Assembly: GCA_902806395.1 (NCBI GenBank)
Contig: CADCWH010000289.1
Location: 1-9,454 of the forward strand
DNA from: an uncultured Thermomicrobiales bacterium
Lineage (GTDB): Bacteria > Chloroflexota > Chloroflexia > Thermomicrobiales > UBA6265
Reading direction: 5' to 3'
Length of the DNA: 9,454 nucleotides
The notes below the pieces were generated by a model. It saw only the letters and a program-made list of their open reading frames with translations, had not been told where the DNA came from and did no database searches. The position numbers and the translations under genes were made by a program. This document shows, piece after piece, positions 1 through 6,747 of this stretch (within the stretch, counting starts at the first letter, position 1; the number at the start of each line of letters is the position of its first letter).

Positions 1-2
1 CC

Positions 3-80
3 CAGGTCAACCGGGTCTACGGCGGCATGTTCCTGACCGTGGACGACGTGGTCACCGGCCTAGGTTCCGCGGTGGAGTAA
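3..80 (+). CDS. C-terminal end of an unidentified protein (5' truncated)
   Basis: An open frame enters from the left edge and ends at TAA (78-80), giving about 25 residues with the C-terminus GLGSAVE. Codon use is like that of a GC-rich coding region (G/C at most third positions), and the frame ends just before the convergent minus-strand operon, as expected for a real gene end. The fragment is too short for family assignment and I do not recognise it. It is the only plus-strand gene supported here. Confidence 0.5.
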   Translation, partial: QVNRVYGGMFLTVDDVVTGLGSAVE

Positions 81-110
81 CGATCGCCGGAGCCAGGTGA
101 AGACCTAGCC
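57..110. terminator. Possible bidirectional terminator or hairpin between convergent genes
   Basis: GGCCTAGGT (57-65) can pair with ACCTAGCC (103-110), giving eight pairs with one bulged C and a loop of about 37 nt. It spans the end of the plus-strand gene and the 54-bp gap to the convergent minus-strand gene. There is no T-tract on either side and the loop is long, so this is only a weak terminator candidate. Confidence 0.2.
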
Positions 111-134
111 AGTGAACGATCCCGGTCCCTGCCG

Positions 135-818
135 TCAACCTCCATTCTCTTCGACCCGGTCCCGGCCGCCACCGGTGCAGACTAGGAGCAGGCCGGCGGC
201 GAGTAGGGTCGCGACGGTCCAGGCGGCGACGCGGTCGTCGCCCGGCAGGACGGGCCAACCCCAGCGACGCTGGGTGTCCGTCATGTCGTCGAAGTGGATA
301 CCGCCGATGGCGATGAACGTCGACATCGCGTAGGCGACCGGTGGCAGCCAGGAGATCGAGGGACCGAACAGGCGAGCGGTGAGGAGTGAGAGACCGGCGT
401 ACCCGGCCAGGTTGCGGACCATCACCCATTCGGTCCAGGCATCCGGCTCGGTCCCGTTAGCCCAGGTGAGCGCCGCGGCGGAGACGGCGAGGAGAGCCAG
501 CATATGGCCGAGGCGGAGGGCGGGCAGGTGAAAACTGGTGATTCGTTCCGTCTCGCCGAATGGAGAGCGGGCACTGATTCCGATTGCGGTCGCCGCCCCG
601 ACCGGGGCCAGGAGGAGCAGGATCTTGGTGATCCCCGGATCGGTCGACTGATCGAGCAGGTACCAGCCAATGGACGCGGAGGCTATCACTATGGCGACCG
701 CCGTGCCCAGCAGCCGGGAGCGCAGGTAATACACGACGAGGCGGACCAGGGGGTGTCTGGTGAGCGGGCTCCGGGCGGGACCCCTTTCGCCCGGCAACGG
801 TGGGGCGAGATGGTTCAT
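135..818 (-). CDS. Six-TM membrane protein, ABC-2-type permease-like
   Basis: This is the last gene of the sigma/ABC operon, 227 residues long. The N-terminus (1-35) is basic and cytosolic. About six hydrophobic segments follow, near residues 36-55, 64-82, 103-120, 132-151, 155-174 and 198-215. A polar loop between segments 2 and 3 carries SPFGETER and then LPALRLGH. The paralogous permeases of this operon have REHRRGAIELL and LPAPRRW at the same place, so a distant common origin is plausible. The ATG at 818 overlaps the TGA of the preceding 63-codon frame (ATGA). A Shine-Dalgarno GAGGA lies inside the last codons of that frame, so translation is probably coupled. The likely role is a membrane subunit of the exporter driven by the ATPase at 4506-5348. 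Function rests on context and topology; no substrate can be read. Confidence 0.8.
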   Translation of the reverse strand: MNHLAPPLPGERGPARSPLTRHPLVRLVVYYLRSRLLGTAVAIVIASASIGWYLLDQSTDPGITKILLLLAPVGAATAIGISARSPFGETERITSFHLPALRLGHMLALLAVSAAALTWANGTEPDAWTEWVMVRNLAGYAGLSLLTARLFGPSISWLPPVAYAMSTFIAIGGIHFDDMTDTQRRWGWPVLPGDDRVAAWTVATLLAAGLLLVCTGGGRDRVEENGG

Positions 819-832
819 GGTAAGTCCTCCAT
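801..832 (-). promoter_or_regulatory. ATGA stop/start junction with embedded Shine-Dalgarno
   Basis: Read on the minus strand, the codons for Met-Glu-Asp-Leu-Pro of the 63-residue frame contain GGAGGA, followed after 7 nt by ATGA. The A of ATG to the A of TGA is shared, so the stop of one frame and the start of the next overlap by four bases. The ribosome-binding site of the last permease is therefore inside the remnant's coding sequence. Confidence 0.6.
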
Positions 833-1006
833 GGTGAGTTCACTGGCCCGTAGGGTGACGAAGTCGTGGGCGAACCAAAACACGGCGCAGAAGATTTGAA
901 CAGAGAAGAGTCTGGTCCCACGCCCGAATTCAATCCATGCCGGGCCCAGACTGTTCCGCGCCAGGTCGCCCGTGGTGTCGTCGTGGTCCGTGAGCGTCAC
1001 GGCCAT
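815..1006 (-). CDS. 63-residue C-terminal remnant of the permease/extracytoplasmic family
   Basis: The frame begins at ATG 1006 (GAGG about 9 nt upstream) and ends at a TGA overlapping the next gene's ATG. Its last 32 residues align without gaps to the C-termini of the two large upstream paralogues. Shared positions include an initial Arg, a central Trp-Phe pair (WF), a Leu, and the terminal DLP; the tails are LTMEDLP here, LTLDDLP and VSLADLP in the other two. The first 31 residues have no evident counterpart, and the whole membrane half and HPAY domain are missing. The best reading is a shrunken third copy from an old tandem array. The frame may persist because its end carries the ribosome-binding site and stop/start junction of the permease at 135-818. 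It could instead be a functional small protein, or the start could lie at the in-frame position 1114 overlapping the upstream gene; I consider that unlikely. Confidence 0.55.
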   Translation of the reverse strand: MAVTLTDHDDTTGDLARNSLGPAWIEFGRGTRLFSVQIFCAVFWFAHDFVTLRASELTMEDLP

Positions 1007-1050
1007 CGCGGGAGACCTCGGGGCTCGCACGTGCCGGTGATGAGACGGTC

Positions 1051-2523
1051 CTAGGGCAGGTCGTCCAGGGTTAGGGTTCCTCCGAGCAGATCGGCGATGT
1101 GGATGTCGAACCACCGGGATCGCGCGGCTTCGTCTAGGGCGGCAAAGCGGGTTACGTGGTCATTGATCGTGGCTTCTGGTCCGGCCGGATCGATGAGGGT
1201 GAAACCGGATAGGTGAATCGACTCTCCGGCCTGGAGGAGCAGCCAACGGGCGATGACTGTCTGGACCATTCCCCCCTCCTCGCTTACCGTCGTCTCCTCC
1301 CGCGTGCGCATCGAGCCAGATTCGAGCCAGTGAGCGATGTAGAACATCGTCCAGCCGATGTCGGTGTCGAGCGAGATCGTGATGGACCCCTCCGCTGGCA
1401 ATGTGGATGGCGAGCCAATCCGACTCGACGGATCATGCTGAATCACCGTCGTCGGCACGCCAGGACGACCGGCAACGGGGGCCAGGACCCTGTTCGTCCG
1501 CGTCGCGAGCTCGTCCAGCCGCGCTGCATAAGCCGGGTGGACGCAGACCGAGATCAGATCCCCGGCGCAGGCCGGCTCCCAGGCGGCAGCGGGTTGCGTC
1601 TCGGTGTGGCGCTGGAAGGCCGGGCCAAACGGTTCGCTCCCCGTGCGTTGGACCACCCCCGTCGCCCCGCCGAGGGAGACGACCAGGCTGATCGCCAGCG
1701 CGATCGCCGGGCCAAGCGTGGGTCGGGGCCGCATCGCGGCCAGCGAGAGCATCACGCCCGCACCGCCCAGGAACCAGAGCGCCTGCCACATTCCCACGGC
1801 TGGCCAGATCCCGTAGGAGACATCGCGGGACGTCTCAGCGATAGGGGACAGGTAACGCCATTCGCCTAATCTGTCGTCGAGCCGGGAGACGATAGTCAGG
1901 GGCGAGGCTTCGTGACCGGCGACCGTGCCGACGTAGAGTTGGCCCAGGAAAAGGAGGATCGCGATCGTCGGAGCGACGTACCGGCTGGGAAACCAGGTCC
2001 CGGCCGCGAAGCCGAGCGCTGAGTGGGCCACCATCGCCGTCAGGCCCACCATCACCGGCCACCAGTCCGGCCCGCCCCAGGTCGCTCGCGTGGCGGTGAC
2101 GACCATGACCGGAATCACCAGCAGCACGTAGGCGACCGTTGCCGCGATCGCTGTCCCCGCCCACGTGGTGATCTGACGTGCGGCGGCCGGCAACGGCGTA
2201 GTGGCGAGAAGTTCGCCGGCGCCGCGACGCGATTCCCGAGTGGCCATCCATGCCGCCGCGGCGGCGAAGAGCGGGCCATAGAAGGTGATGGCGTCCCGGA
2301 GGGCAACCACCTCCTCGGGCCAGATCACGATCGGCGATGCGAACAGGTCCCGCAGCGCGAAGCCGAGCGCGATCAGTCCAACGGGAATCATCCAGAGGCT
2401 GTCGCCCCGCCGGAACTCCAGCCCGACGAGGCGACCGGGCACACGGCCGGAGCCCCTCTTGTGCTCCCGAGGGATATCGTCGAAGAGGATCGTCGGACTA
2501 ACCACGATTGCTCCCTTGGTCAT
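1051..2523 (-). CDS. Fused ABC-2-like permease with C-terminal extracytoplasmic domain (paralogue B)
   Basis: From ATG 2523 the protein is 490 residues, the same length as its upstream paralogue. A GTG at 2556 would add 11 residues, and neither start has a good Shine-Dalgarno. Residues 1-40 are cytosolic, ending in RLVGLEFRRG. Residues 41-290 hold about seven hydrophobic segments, with a cytosolic loop RESRRGAGELLATTPLP and a conserved block WRYLSPIAETS...SYGIWPAVGMWQ. Residues about 295-490 are polar and probably extracytoplasmic. They contain C319-x7-C327 followed at once by VHPAY, then ATRTNRVLAPVAGRPGVP, and later VIARWLLLQAGE; the end is LTLDDLP. No HExxH zinc-peptidase motif or other catalytic signature is visible. 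The two cysteines could form a disulfide outside the cell. The ABC-2 assignment is inferred from topology and the ATPase in the same operon. Transport function is likely; substrate unknown. Confidence 0.85.
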   Translation of the reverse strand: MTKGAIVVSPTILFDDIPREHKRGSGRVPGRLVGLEFRRGDSLWMIPVGLIALGFALRDLFASPIVIWPEEVVALRDAITFYGPLFAAAAAWMATRESRRGAGELLATTPLPAAARQITTWAGTAIAATVAYVLLVIPVMVVTATRATWGGPDWWPVMVGLTAMVAHSALGFAAGTWFPSRYVAPTIAILLFLGQLYVGTVAGHEASPLTIVSRLDDRLGEWRYLSPIAETSRDVSYGIWPAVGMWQALWFLGGAGVMLSLAAMRPRPTLGPAIALAISLVVSLGGATGVVQRTGSEPFGPAFQRHTETQPAAAWEPACAGDLISVCVHPAYAARLDELATRTNRVLAPVAGRPGVPTTVIQHDPSSRIGSPSTLPAEGSITISLDTDIGWTMFYIAHWLESGSMRTREETTVSEEGGMVQTVIARWLLLQAGESIHLSGFTLIDPAGPEATINDHVTRFAALDEAARSRWFDIHIADLLGGTLTLDDLP

Positions 2524-2562
2524 CCATGAGTCGGAGGGACGACGGTGAGGCAGCACAAGGAT

Positions 2563-4035
2563 TCATGGCAGGTCGGCTAGGCTGACACGGCCGGCGATGA
2601 GATCGGAGAGGTGCTCGTCAAACCAGGCTTGCTGGTCGGCGGGGGCCATGGCGGAGAAGCGGTCCACGTATGGGGTGAGGGGGTCATCTTGGCTCCCGGG
2701 ACCGTCGAGGTCATAGGCGTTCCCGATCCTCCATGGGTCGACCGGCTCTCCAGCCTGGACGAGCAACCATCGCGCTATGACGTCTTGGGCCATCGAGCCG
2801 TCATCGCTCGTGACGAGATAGTCTTCATTGCGGTAGCACTCCCGCATCGCGCACTGGGTGGCTTGGGAGATCGCGATATCGAGGGACATGGGTTCCGTCC
2901 AGAGATAGACCCGCACCGTCTCGTCTCCATCTCGGGGTGCATCGGAATCGGACAGGTAGGCCTGGTCGATCTGACTGATGGACATGGGCACTCCCGGGCG
3001 GTCAGCGATCGGGGCCAGCACGCGATTCACCCGGGTCGCGAACGCGTCGAGCCATGGTTCGTAGGCCGGGTGGAGGCAGACGACGACGGGGCTGCCTTGG
3101 CACGCGGGGACGTACGCCTTGGGCTCGATATCCTTGGTGTGGGCTTGGTAGGCGCCGTAGAAATACTCGCGTCCGGGTGATCGCTTGACGGCCTCGGACG
3201 CGCCGCCGAGGGAGACGGCCAGGCTGGCGACCAAGACCACGACGGCGCCGGGTGTCGGGCGCGACCGCAGGGCGACCAAGGAGAGCATCACGCCGGTCCC
3301 GCCCAGGAGCCACATCGTCTGCCACATCCCGACGGCGGGCCAGATCCCGTACGAGAGGTCCTCAGAGGTCTCGGCCAGGGGAGACAGGTACCGCCAGTTG
3401 CCGATCGCGTTGTCGAGGCGAGACACGTAGGTCAGGATGCTGGAGTCGTTGCCGGCGAAGGTGCCGACGTAGACCTCGCCGAGGAAGAGCAGCACCGCGA
3501 TCATCGGCGCGGTGAACCGGCTCGGGAGCCACGCACCGAACGCGAAACCGACGGCGGTATGGGCGACCAACGCCGAGAAGCCGACGACCACTGGCCACCA
3601 TACGGGGTTGCCCCAGGTCGCCCGCACGGCGGTCAAGCCGAGCACGGGGACCGCGATGACCAGGCCGGCGAGGCCGGCCGCGAGGACCGTCCCGCACCAC
3701 GTGGAGACCCAGCGGCGCGGAGCGGGGAGCGGCGTCGTCGCCAGCAGTTCGATCGCGCCGCGCCGATGTTCGCGAGCCGCCACCCAGGCCGCCGCCCCAC
3801 CGAAGAGCGGACCGCCCACGGCCAGCAGTTCCCGGATCATGACTCCGGTCTCGACCCAGAGTGCGACCGGGGTAGAGAAGTCCTCCCGGAGGATGAACCA
3901 GAGCGGGATGAGCGCGACGGGGACCAACCACATCGCCGGGCCACGCCGGAACTCTAGGCCGACGAGGCGGCGCGGCGACCACCCCGGCTTCGACCATTGT
4001 CGGGTACCGCCGAGCGGAACCGCCGTGCTTGCCAT
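2563..4035 (-). CDS. Fused ABC-2-like permease with C-terminal extracytoplasmic domain (paralogue A)
   Basis: The start is ATG 4035, preceded by AAAGGTGA at good spacing; an in-frame GTG at 4143 would add a low-complexity 36-residue extension without counterpart in the paralogue. The protein has 490 residues. The cytosolic start ends in RLVGLEFRRG (23-32). Membrane segments lie near 33-50, 67-85, 112-135, 145-170, 175-195, 232-255 and 262-280, with the loop REHRRGAIELLATTPLP (88-104). The C-terminal half has C312-x7-C320-LHPAY, TRVNRVLAPIADRPGVP, DVIARWLLVQAGE and terminal SLADLP. It is clearly homologous to the next gene throughout, so the pair is a tandem duplication. Unlike B it has a second cysteine pair, C395/C400 (CAMREC). 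It is probably a membrane subunit of an ABC exporter with the ATPase at 4506-5348. No catalytic motif is visible in the external domain. Confidence 0.87.
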   Translation of the reverse strand: MASTAVPLGGTRQWSKPGWSPRRLVGLEFRRGPAMWLVPVALIPLWFILREDFSTPVALWVETGVMIRELLAVGGPLFGGAAAWVAAREHRRGAIELLATTPLPAPRRWVSTWCGTVLAAGLAGLVIAVPVLGLTAVRATWGNPVWWPVVVGFSALVAHTAVGFAFGAWLPSRFTAPMIAVLLFLGEVYVGTFAGNDSSILTYVSRLDNAIGNWRYLSPLAETSEDLSYGIWPAVGMWQTMWLLGGTGVMLSLVALRSRPTPGAVVVLVASLAVSLGGASEAVKRSPGREYFYGAYQAHTKDIEPKAYVPACQGSPVVVCLHPAYEPWLDAFATRVNRVLAPIADRPGVPMSISQIDQAYLSDSDAPRDGDETVRVYLWTEPMSLDIAISQATQCAMRECYRNEDYLVTSDDGSMAQDVIARWLLVQAGEPVDPWRIGNAYDLDGPGSQDDPLTPYVDRFSAMAPADQQAWFDEHLSDLIAGRVSLADLP

Positions 4036-4146
4036 CGTGCGTCTCACCTTTCGTCTTGAGAGGGACCTGGGCACTGGGACTGGGTCCGACGAGGGGCCGG
4101 GTGCCGCGCTACCGGTCCGAGCGGTGCGTCTCGTAGGGGGCACGCG
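4036..4146. other. 111-bp gap inside the operon, with an inverted repeat
   Basis: This is the only sizeable gap between the sigma factor and paralogue A. It contains the Shine-Dalgarno AAAGGTGA of paralogue A (about 4044-4051). It also contains a short inverted repeat, GGACC (4063-4067) with GGTCC (4083-4087), enclosing copies of CTGGG. No convincing -35/-10 pair is seen, so I cannot say whether a secondary promoter or a processing site is present. Confidence 0.3.
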
Positions 4147-4509
4147 CTATGCGGCCTCGGGTCGCTGGTCAGAAATGGTCGGGGGAGTGGACCGGGTGTC
4201 CGTGGAGGCGAGGTCGGGGTGGTGTGATCGTTCGTCCATGGGACCCTCGGGCGATCCCGGCGGGAGGTGGGGACGGCGGCCGTTCGCTGCGTCACGAGCC
4301 GGGGTGCCGGGATCAGCGGGATACGGGATGACGCGGTCCCACAGACTCAGGCCGGGATGACCCCCCAGGGGAGCGACGACGGCGATCATGGCGCCGAGGG
4401 CCGCCGCGAAGGCGACATCGGCCGGGAGGTCGCGGAGCAACCCGAGGACCGCGTCGAGGCCGGCCAGGGCGGGGAGCGCGGCCGGGAAACCGATCGAGAG
4501 CGACATCAC
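4147..4509 (-). CDS. Small hydrophobic protein of unknown function in the ABC operon
   Basis: The frame starts at GTG 4509, which overlaps the TGA of the ATPase gene (GTGA); the next codon is an ATG at 4506 that would give a TGATG overlap. The product is about 120 residues. Residues 2-22 and 30-50 are hydrophobic and could form one or two membrane helices, with a short polar link LLRDLPADV. The remaining ~65 residues are rich in Pro, Asp, Arg and Ser and look disordered. I do not recognise the family. The tight coupling to the ATPase and the absence of a competing gene favour a real gene, perhaps an accessory membrane subunit. The low-complexity tail leaves room for the possibility that the reading frame is decaying. 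Confidence 0.6.
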   Translation of the reverse strand: MMSLSIGFPAALPALAGLDAVLGLLRDLPADVAFAAALGAMIAVVAPLGGHPGLSLWDRVIPYPADPGTPARDAANGRRPHLPPGSPEGPMDERSHHPDLASTDTRSTPPTISDQRPEAA

Positions 4510-5348
4510 TGTCGGGCCTGCCGCAGGATGCGGGAGTAGCCACGTTCCAGGGCGGAATCGCCGGCGGCGGTACCGTCGTCGGCGGCCGTCAGGGCGGTCG
4601 GAGAACCCTGGAAGACGATCGCGCCCCGATTCATCACGGCGACCTCGGAGCAGGCGGCGCCGACGTCCTCGACCAAGTGCGTGCTGACGACCACGGTGCC
4701 GCGCTCCCCGAACTCCCGCAGCAGGTGGCGGAAGCCGACCCGCTGCTCGGGGTCGAGACCGGTCGTCGGCTCGTCGAGCAGCAGGAGGTCTGGCTCATTG
4801 ACAATCGCCTGCGCGATGCCGACCCGGCGCAGCATGCCGCCGGAGAGGGTCTTCAGCTTGGAGCGTGCCCGGTCGTCGAGTTCCACCCGGTTGATCGCGG
4901 TAGCCACGGCCTTGTCGATCTTGGCAGCCGGGACCTCTTTCAAGAGGGCGAAGTACTCGACGAACTCGGCCACCGTGAAGTTGGGGTAGTACCCGAGGTT
5001 CTGGGGCAAGTAGCCGAGGCGCCGCCGCATCGCCCGGCGCTCTCCCCCGTCGAGCGGGTCGAAGCCGAGCAGGCGCAGGTCACCGGAGGTGGGGTTCAGG
5101 ACGGTCGCCAGTGTCCGGAGCAAGGTCGTCTTGCCGGCGCCGTTCGGGCCGAGGAGGCCGAAGACGCCGGTCCCGATCGTCAGGTCGATGTTCTGAAGTA
5201 CGGTCGTCCGGCCTAGACGCTGGCCGATCCCGCGGGCGATGACCCGCGGCGGCCCGGTTGGTCGGCGCGCCTCGGCGCGCCCGGCCGGTCCGGGATCCAT
5301 GTCCTGTTCGGTGTCGTGTCGTGTCGGCGCCTCGATCGTCATTGCCAC
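4506..5348 (-). CDS. ABC transporter ATP-binding protein
   Basis: This 280-residue nucleotide-binding subunit is of the ABC-2 exporter type. Residues 1-35 form a polar extension; the ATPase domain spans about 36-255. Visible motifs are Walker A GPNGAGKTT (67-75, Lys73), Q-loop YLPQN (Gln116), signature LSGGM (168-172), Walker B LLLLDEP with Asp192/Glu193, D-loop GLDP (197-200) and the switch histidine STH (His224). All catalytic residues are present. The GTG at 5348 has GGAGGT six bases upstream; ATG 5342, which overlaps the preceding TGA as ATGA, is a close alternative. Its neighbours are membrane proteins with no nucleotide-binding domain of their own, so it most probably powers them from the cytoplasmic face. 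The export direction follows from the family style; the substrate cannot be inferred. Confidence 0.95.
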   Translation of the reverse strand: MAMTIEAPTRHDTEQDMDPGPAGRAEARRPTGPPRVIARGIGQRLGRTTVLQNIDLTIGTGVFGLLGPNGAGKTTLLRTLATVLNPTSGDLRLLGFDPLDGGERRAMRRRLGYLPQNLGYYPNFTVAEFVEYFALLKEVPAAKIDKAVATAINRVELDDRARSKLKTLSGGMLRRVGIAQAIVNEPDLLLLDEPTTGLDPEQRVGFRHLLREFGERGTVVVSTHLVEDVGAACSEVAVMNRGAIVFQGSPTALTAADDGTAAGDSALERGYSRILRQARQ

Positions 5349-6103
5349 CGTCGTACCTCCGCACGAGGCCCGCTCGTCGTGTAGAGCGTGACCATGATGA
5401 ACGTCACTGTCGCGACGATGTAGACCGGCATGACCGAGTTAGCCAGGACGGCGTCGAACTCTTGGGTCCGCGTGTCGCCGAGGGCGATCACGAACCCGAA
5501 CCACGCGGCGATCGCCACCGCCACGCCCAGGTTGGCGGACTGGCTGGCGACCGAAACGGCCAGCGCCAGGGAGGACACCGCCGCCATCGGCACCAGCCAC
5601 GACCACGCGACGACCGAGGTCGCCGGGACGAGGAACGATGCCAGCAGGGTCAGGACGGCGTTCAGCGTGAAGACGGCCGTGCCCCGGGCCAGCAGGATCA
5701 CCCGGTCGGAGACGACCATGGTTTGGCTCAACTCAAAGGCCGGATCGATGCCGGGACCGTAGGCGTGGGCGATCGCGATCGCTGCGACGGCCGGGGCCAC
5801 GAGGGCGAACCAAGGCGTGCCGCGCTCCGACGCTTCCGTCGCCAGGACGCCGAGCCCCAGGATGGCCACGCTGGCCAGGACCCAGGAGAGTGCCAGGGAC
5901 GGGGTCGTCAGCAGGGCCCGAGCGGCGCCGCGCGAGCCGAGCAGGCAACCCAGTAGCCGCTCGACCGGCCCGACCGGACGGGACCAGACGGTGGCGACGA
6001 CTCCGAGCCAGACCCGGTTCATGTCCACCGCTGGGGTGCCGTCGCCGGCATCTTCGGGAGGCGCGGCGGGTTGCCGGGTGCGGTCGTCGGTGGGATCTCT
6101 CAT
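5339..6103 (-). CDS. Six-TM membrane protein coupled to an ECF sigma factor; possible anti-sigma or sensor
   Basis: This 254-residue protein starts at ATG 6103, overlapping the sigma factor TGA (ATGA). Its own TGA overlaps the ATPase start region. Residues 1-65 are polar and cytosolic, with an acidic, Pro-rich start followed by a more ordered stretch WSRPVGPVERLLG (40-52). Six hydrophobic segments follow near 68-88, 97-115, 138-160, 163-186, 190-208 and 223-243. A polar segment, AYGPGIDPAFELSQTMVVSDR (114-134), lies between segments 2 and 3. The gene sits where a zinc-finger anti-sigma gene normally follows an ECF sigma gene, yet there is no HxxxCxxC motif. It may be an ABC-2-like permease, a membrane anti-sigma factor, or both. 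Only topology and position are seen; the role is inferred. Confidence 0.8.
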   Translation of the reverse strand: MRDPTDDRTRQPAAPPEDAGDGTPAVDMNRVWLGVVATVWSRPVGPVERLLGCLLGSRGAARALLTTPSLALSWVLASVAILGLGVLATEASERGTPWFALVAPAVAAIAIAHAYGPGIDPAFELSQTMVVSDRVILLARGTAVFTLNAVLTLLASFLVPATSVVAWSWLVPMAAVSSLALAVSVASQSANLGVAVAIAAWFGFVIALGDTRTQEFDAVLANSVMPVYIVATVTFIMVTLYTTSGPRAEVRRWQ

Positions 6104-6639
6104 TGGCCGTTCTCCTGGGCCGGGCGCAGGGCGGAGCGCAGCAGGCGACGGGTGCGGTGGATCCGACTCTTGACGGTGCCTTCGGGGATGCCGAGGCGCG
6201 CGGCCACCTCCGCGATCGGGCGATCGTCAACGAAGATCATCTGGGCGGTCTCCCTGTCGGCCGACCCGGCGGGTCCGAGGGTGGCGATGGCGTGCTGCAC
6301 GTCGATTTCTCCCGCGGTGGTGGTGGCGATGTCGCGCCCGTCGGCGATCGATTCGTCCAAGAGCGTCGTTTCGGGGCGGCGTCCCCGCTCGCGGTACCAC
6401 ATCGTCGCCTGGCGCCGAGCGATGCCCCAAATCCAGCCACCCGCATCCGGACCGCCCCGATACGTTGCGGCGCCACGCCAGACCGCGATGAAGGTTTCCT
6501 GCATCACGTCTTCGACGGCCTCCGCCGGGAGGTCCCGGGCGAGACGGATCGCCAGCCACGGGGCATGACGCTCGAATAGGGCCCGGAGGGCCGCGTCGTC
6601 GCCGGCATGGGCGTCGGTGAGGAGTCGGGCATCATCCAT
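6100..6639 (-). CDS. ECF-family RNA polymerase sigma factor
   Basis: This is a 179-residue group IV sigma factor with only regions 2 and 4. Region 2 covers about 15-84: LFERHAPWLA, then the core-binding and -10 recognition stretch DVMQETFIAVWRG (44-56) and GGWIWGIARRQ (67-77). After a short linker, region 4 covers about 112-170. Its helix-turn-helix IAEVAARLGIPEGTVKSRI (142-160) should read the -35 element, followed by basic HRTRRLLRSALR. There is no SnoaL-like or other C-terminal extension. The start is ATG 6639, with the purine-rich GAGAGAG before it. It is the first gene of the operon, with an ATGA overlap to the membrane protein at 5339-6103. It probably directs transcription of its own operon, as many ECF factors do. 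The exact ECF group cannot be assigned by eye. Confidence 0.93.
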   Translation of the reverse strand: MDDARLLTDAHAGDDAALRALFERHAPWLAIRLARDLPAEAVEDVMQETFIAVWRGAATYRGGPDAGGWIWGIARRQATMWYRERGRRPETTLLDESIADGRDIATTTAGEIDVQHAIATLGPAGSADRETAQMIFVDDRPIAEVAARLGIPEGTVKSRIHRTRRLLRSALRPAQENGQ

Positions 6640-6747
6640 GGCTACTCTCTCTGTTGCCGTGGAGCAAGAAAAGGTTCACGGTGTCCCGATAGTCGGCAGA
6701 CCGCAAGCGGCAGATGACCGTGTCGGGGCGTCCGGTGATGAGGATTC

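Noticed and set aside
2498..2566. 22-codon frame beginning at the ATGA overlap after paralogue A
   Set aside because: It is too short, without recognisable content, and overlaps the start of paralogue B; kept only as a possible scar of rearrangement.
1051..4035. M1-type metallopeptidase domain fused to the permeases
   Set aside because: The architecture suggested it, but no HExxH motif with downstream Glu is present in either paralogue.
4036..4143. GTG start at 4143 for paralogue A
   Set aside because: The 36 added residues are low-complexity and have no match in paralogue B, whereas ATG 4035 has AAAGGTGA at good spacing and gives equal lengths for the two paralogues.
3512..4360. Long plus-strand open frame (282 codons) opposite paralogue A
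   Set aside because: Its translation is Arg/Pro/Thr-rich low-complexity sequence, and it lies fully opposite well-supported minus-strand genes; it is a GC-rich antisense shadow.
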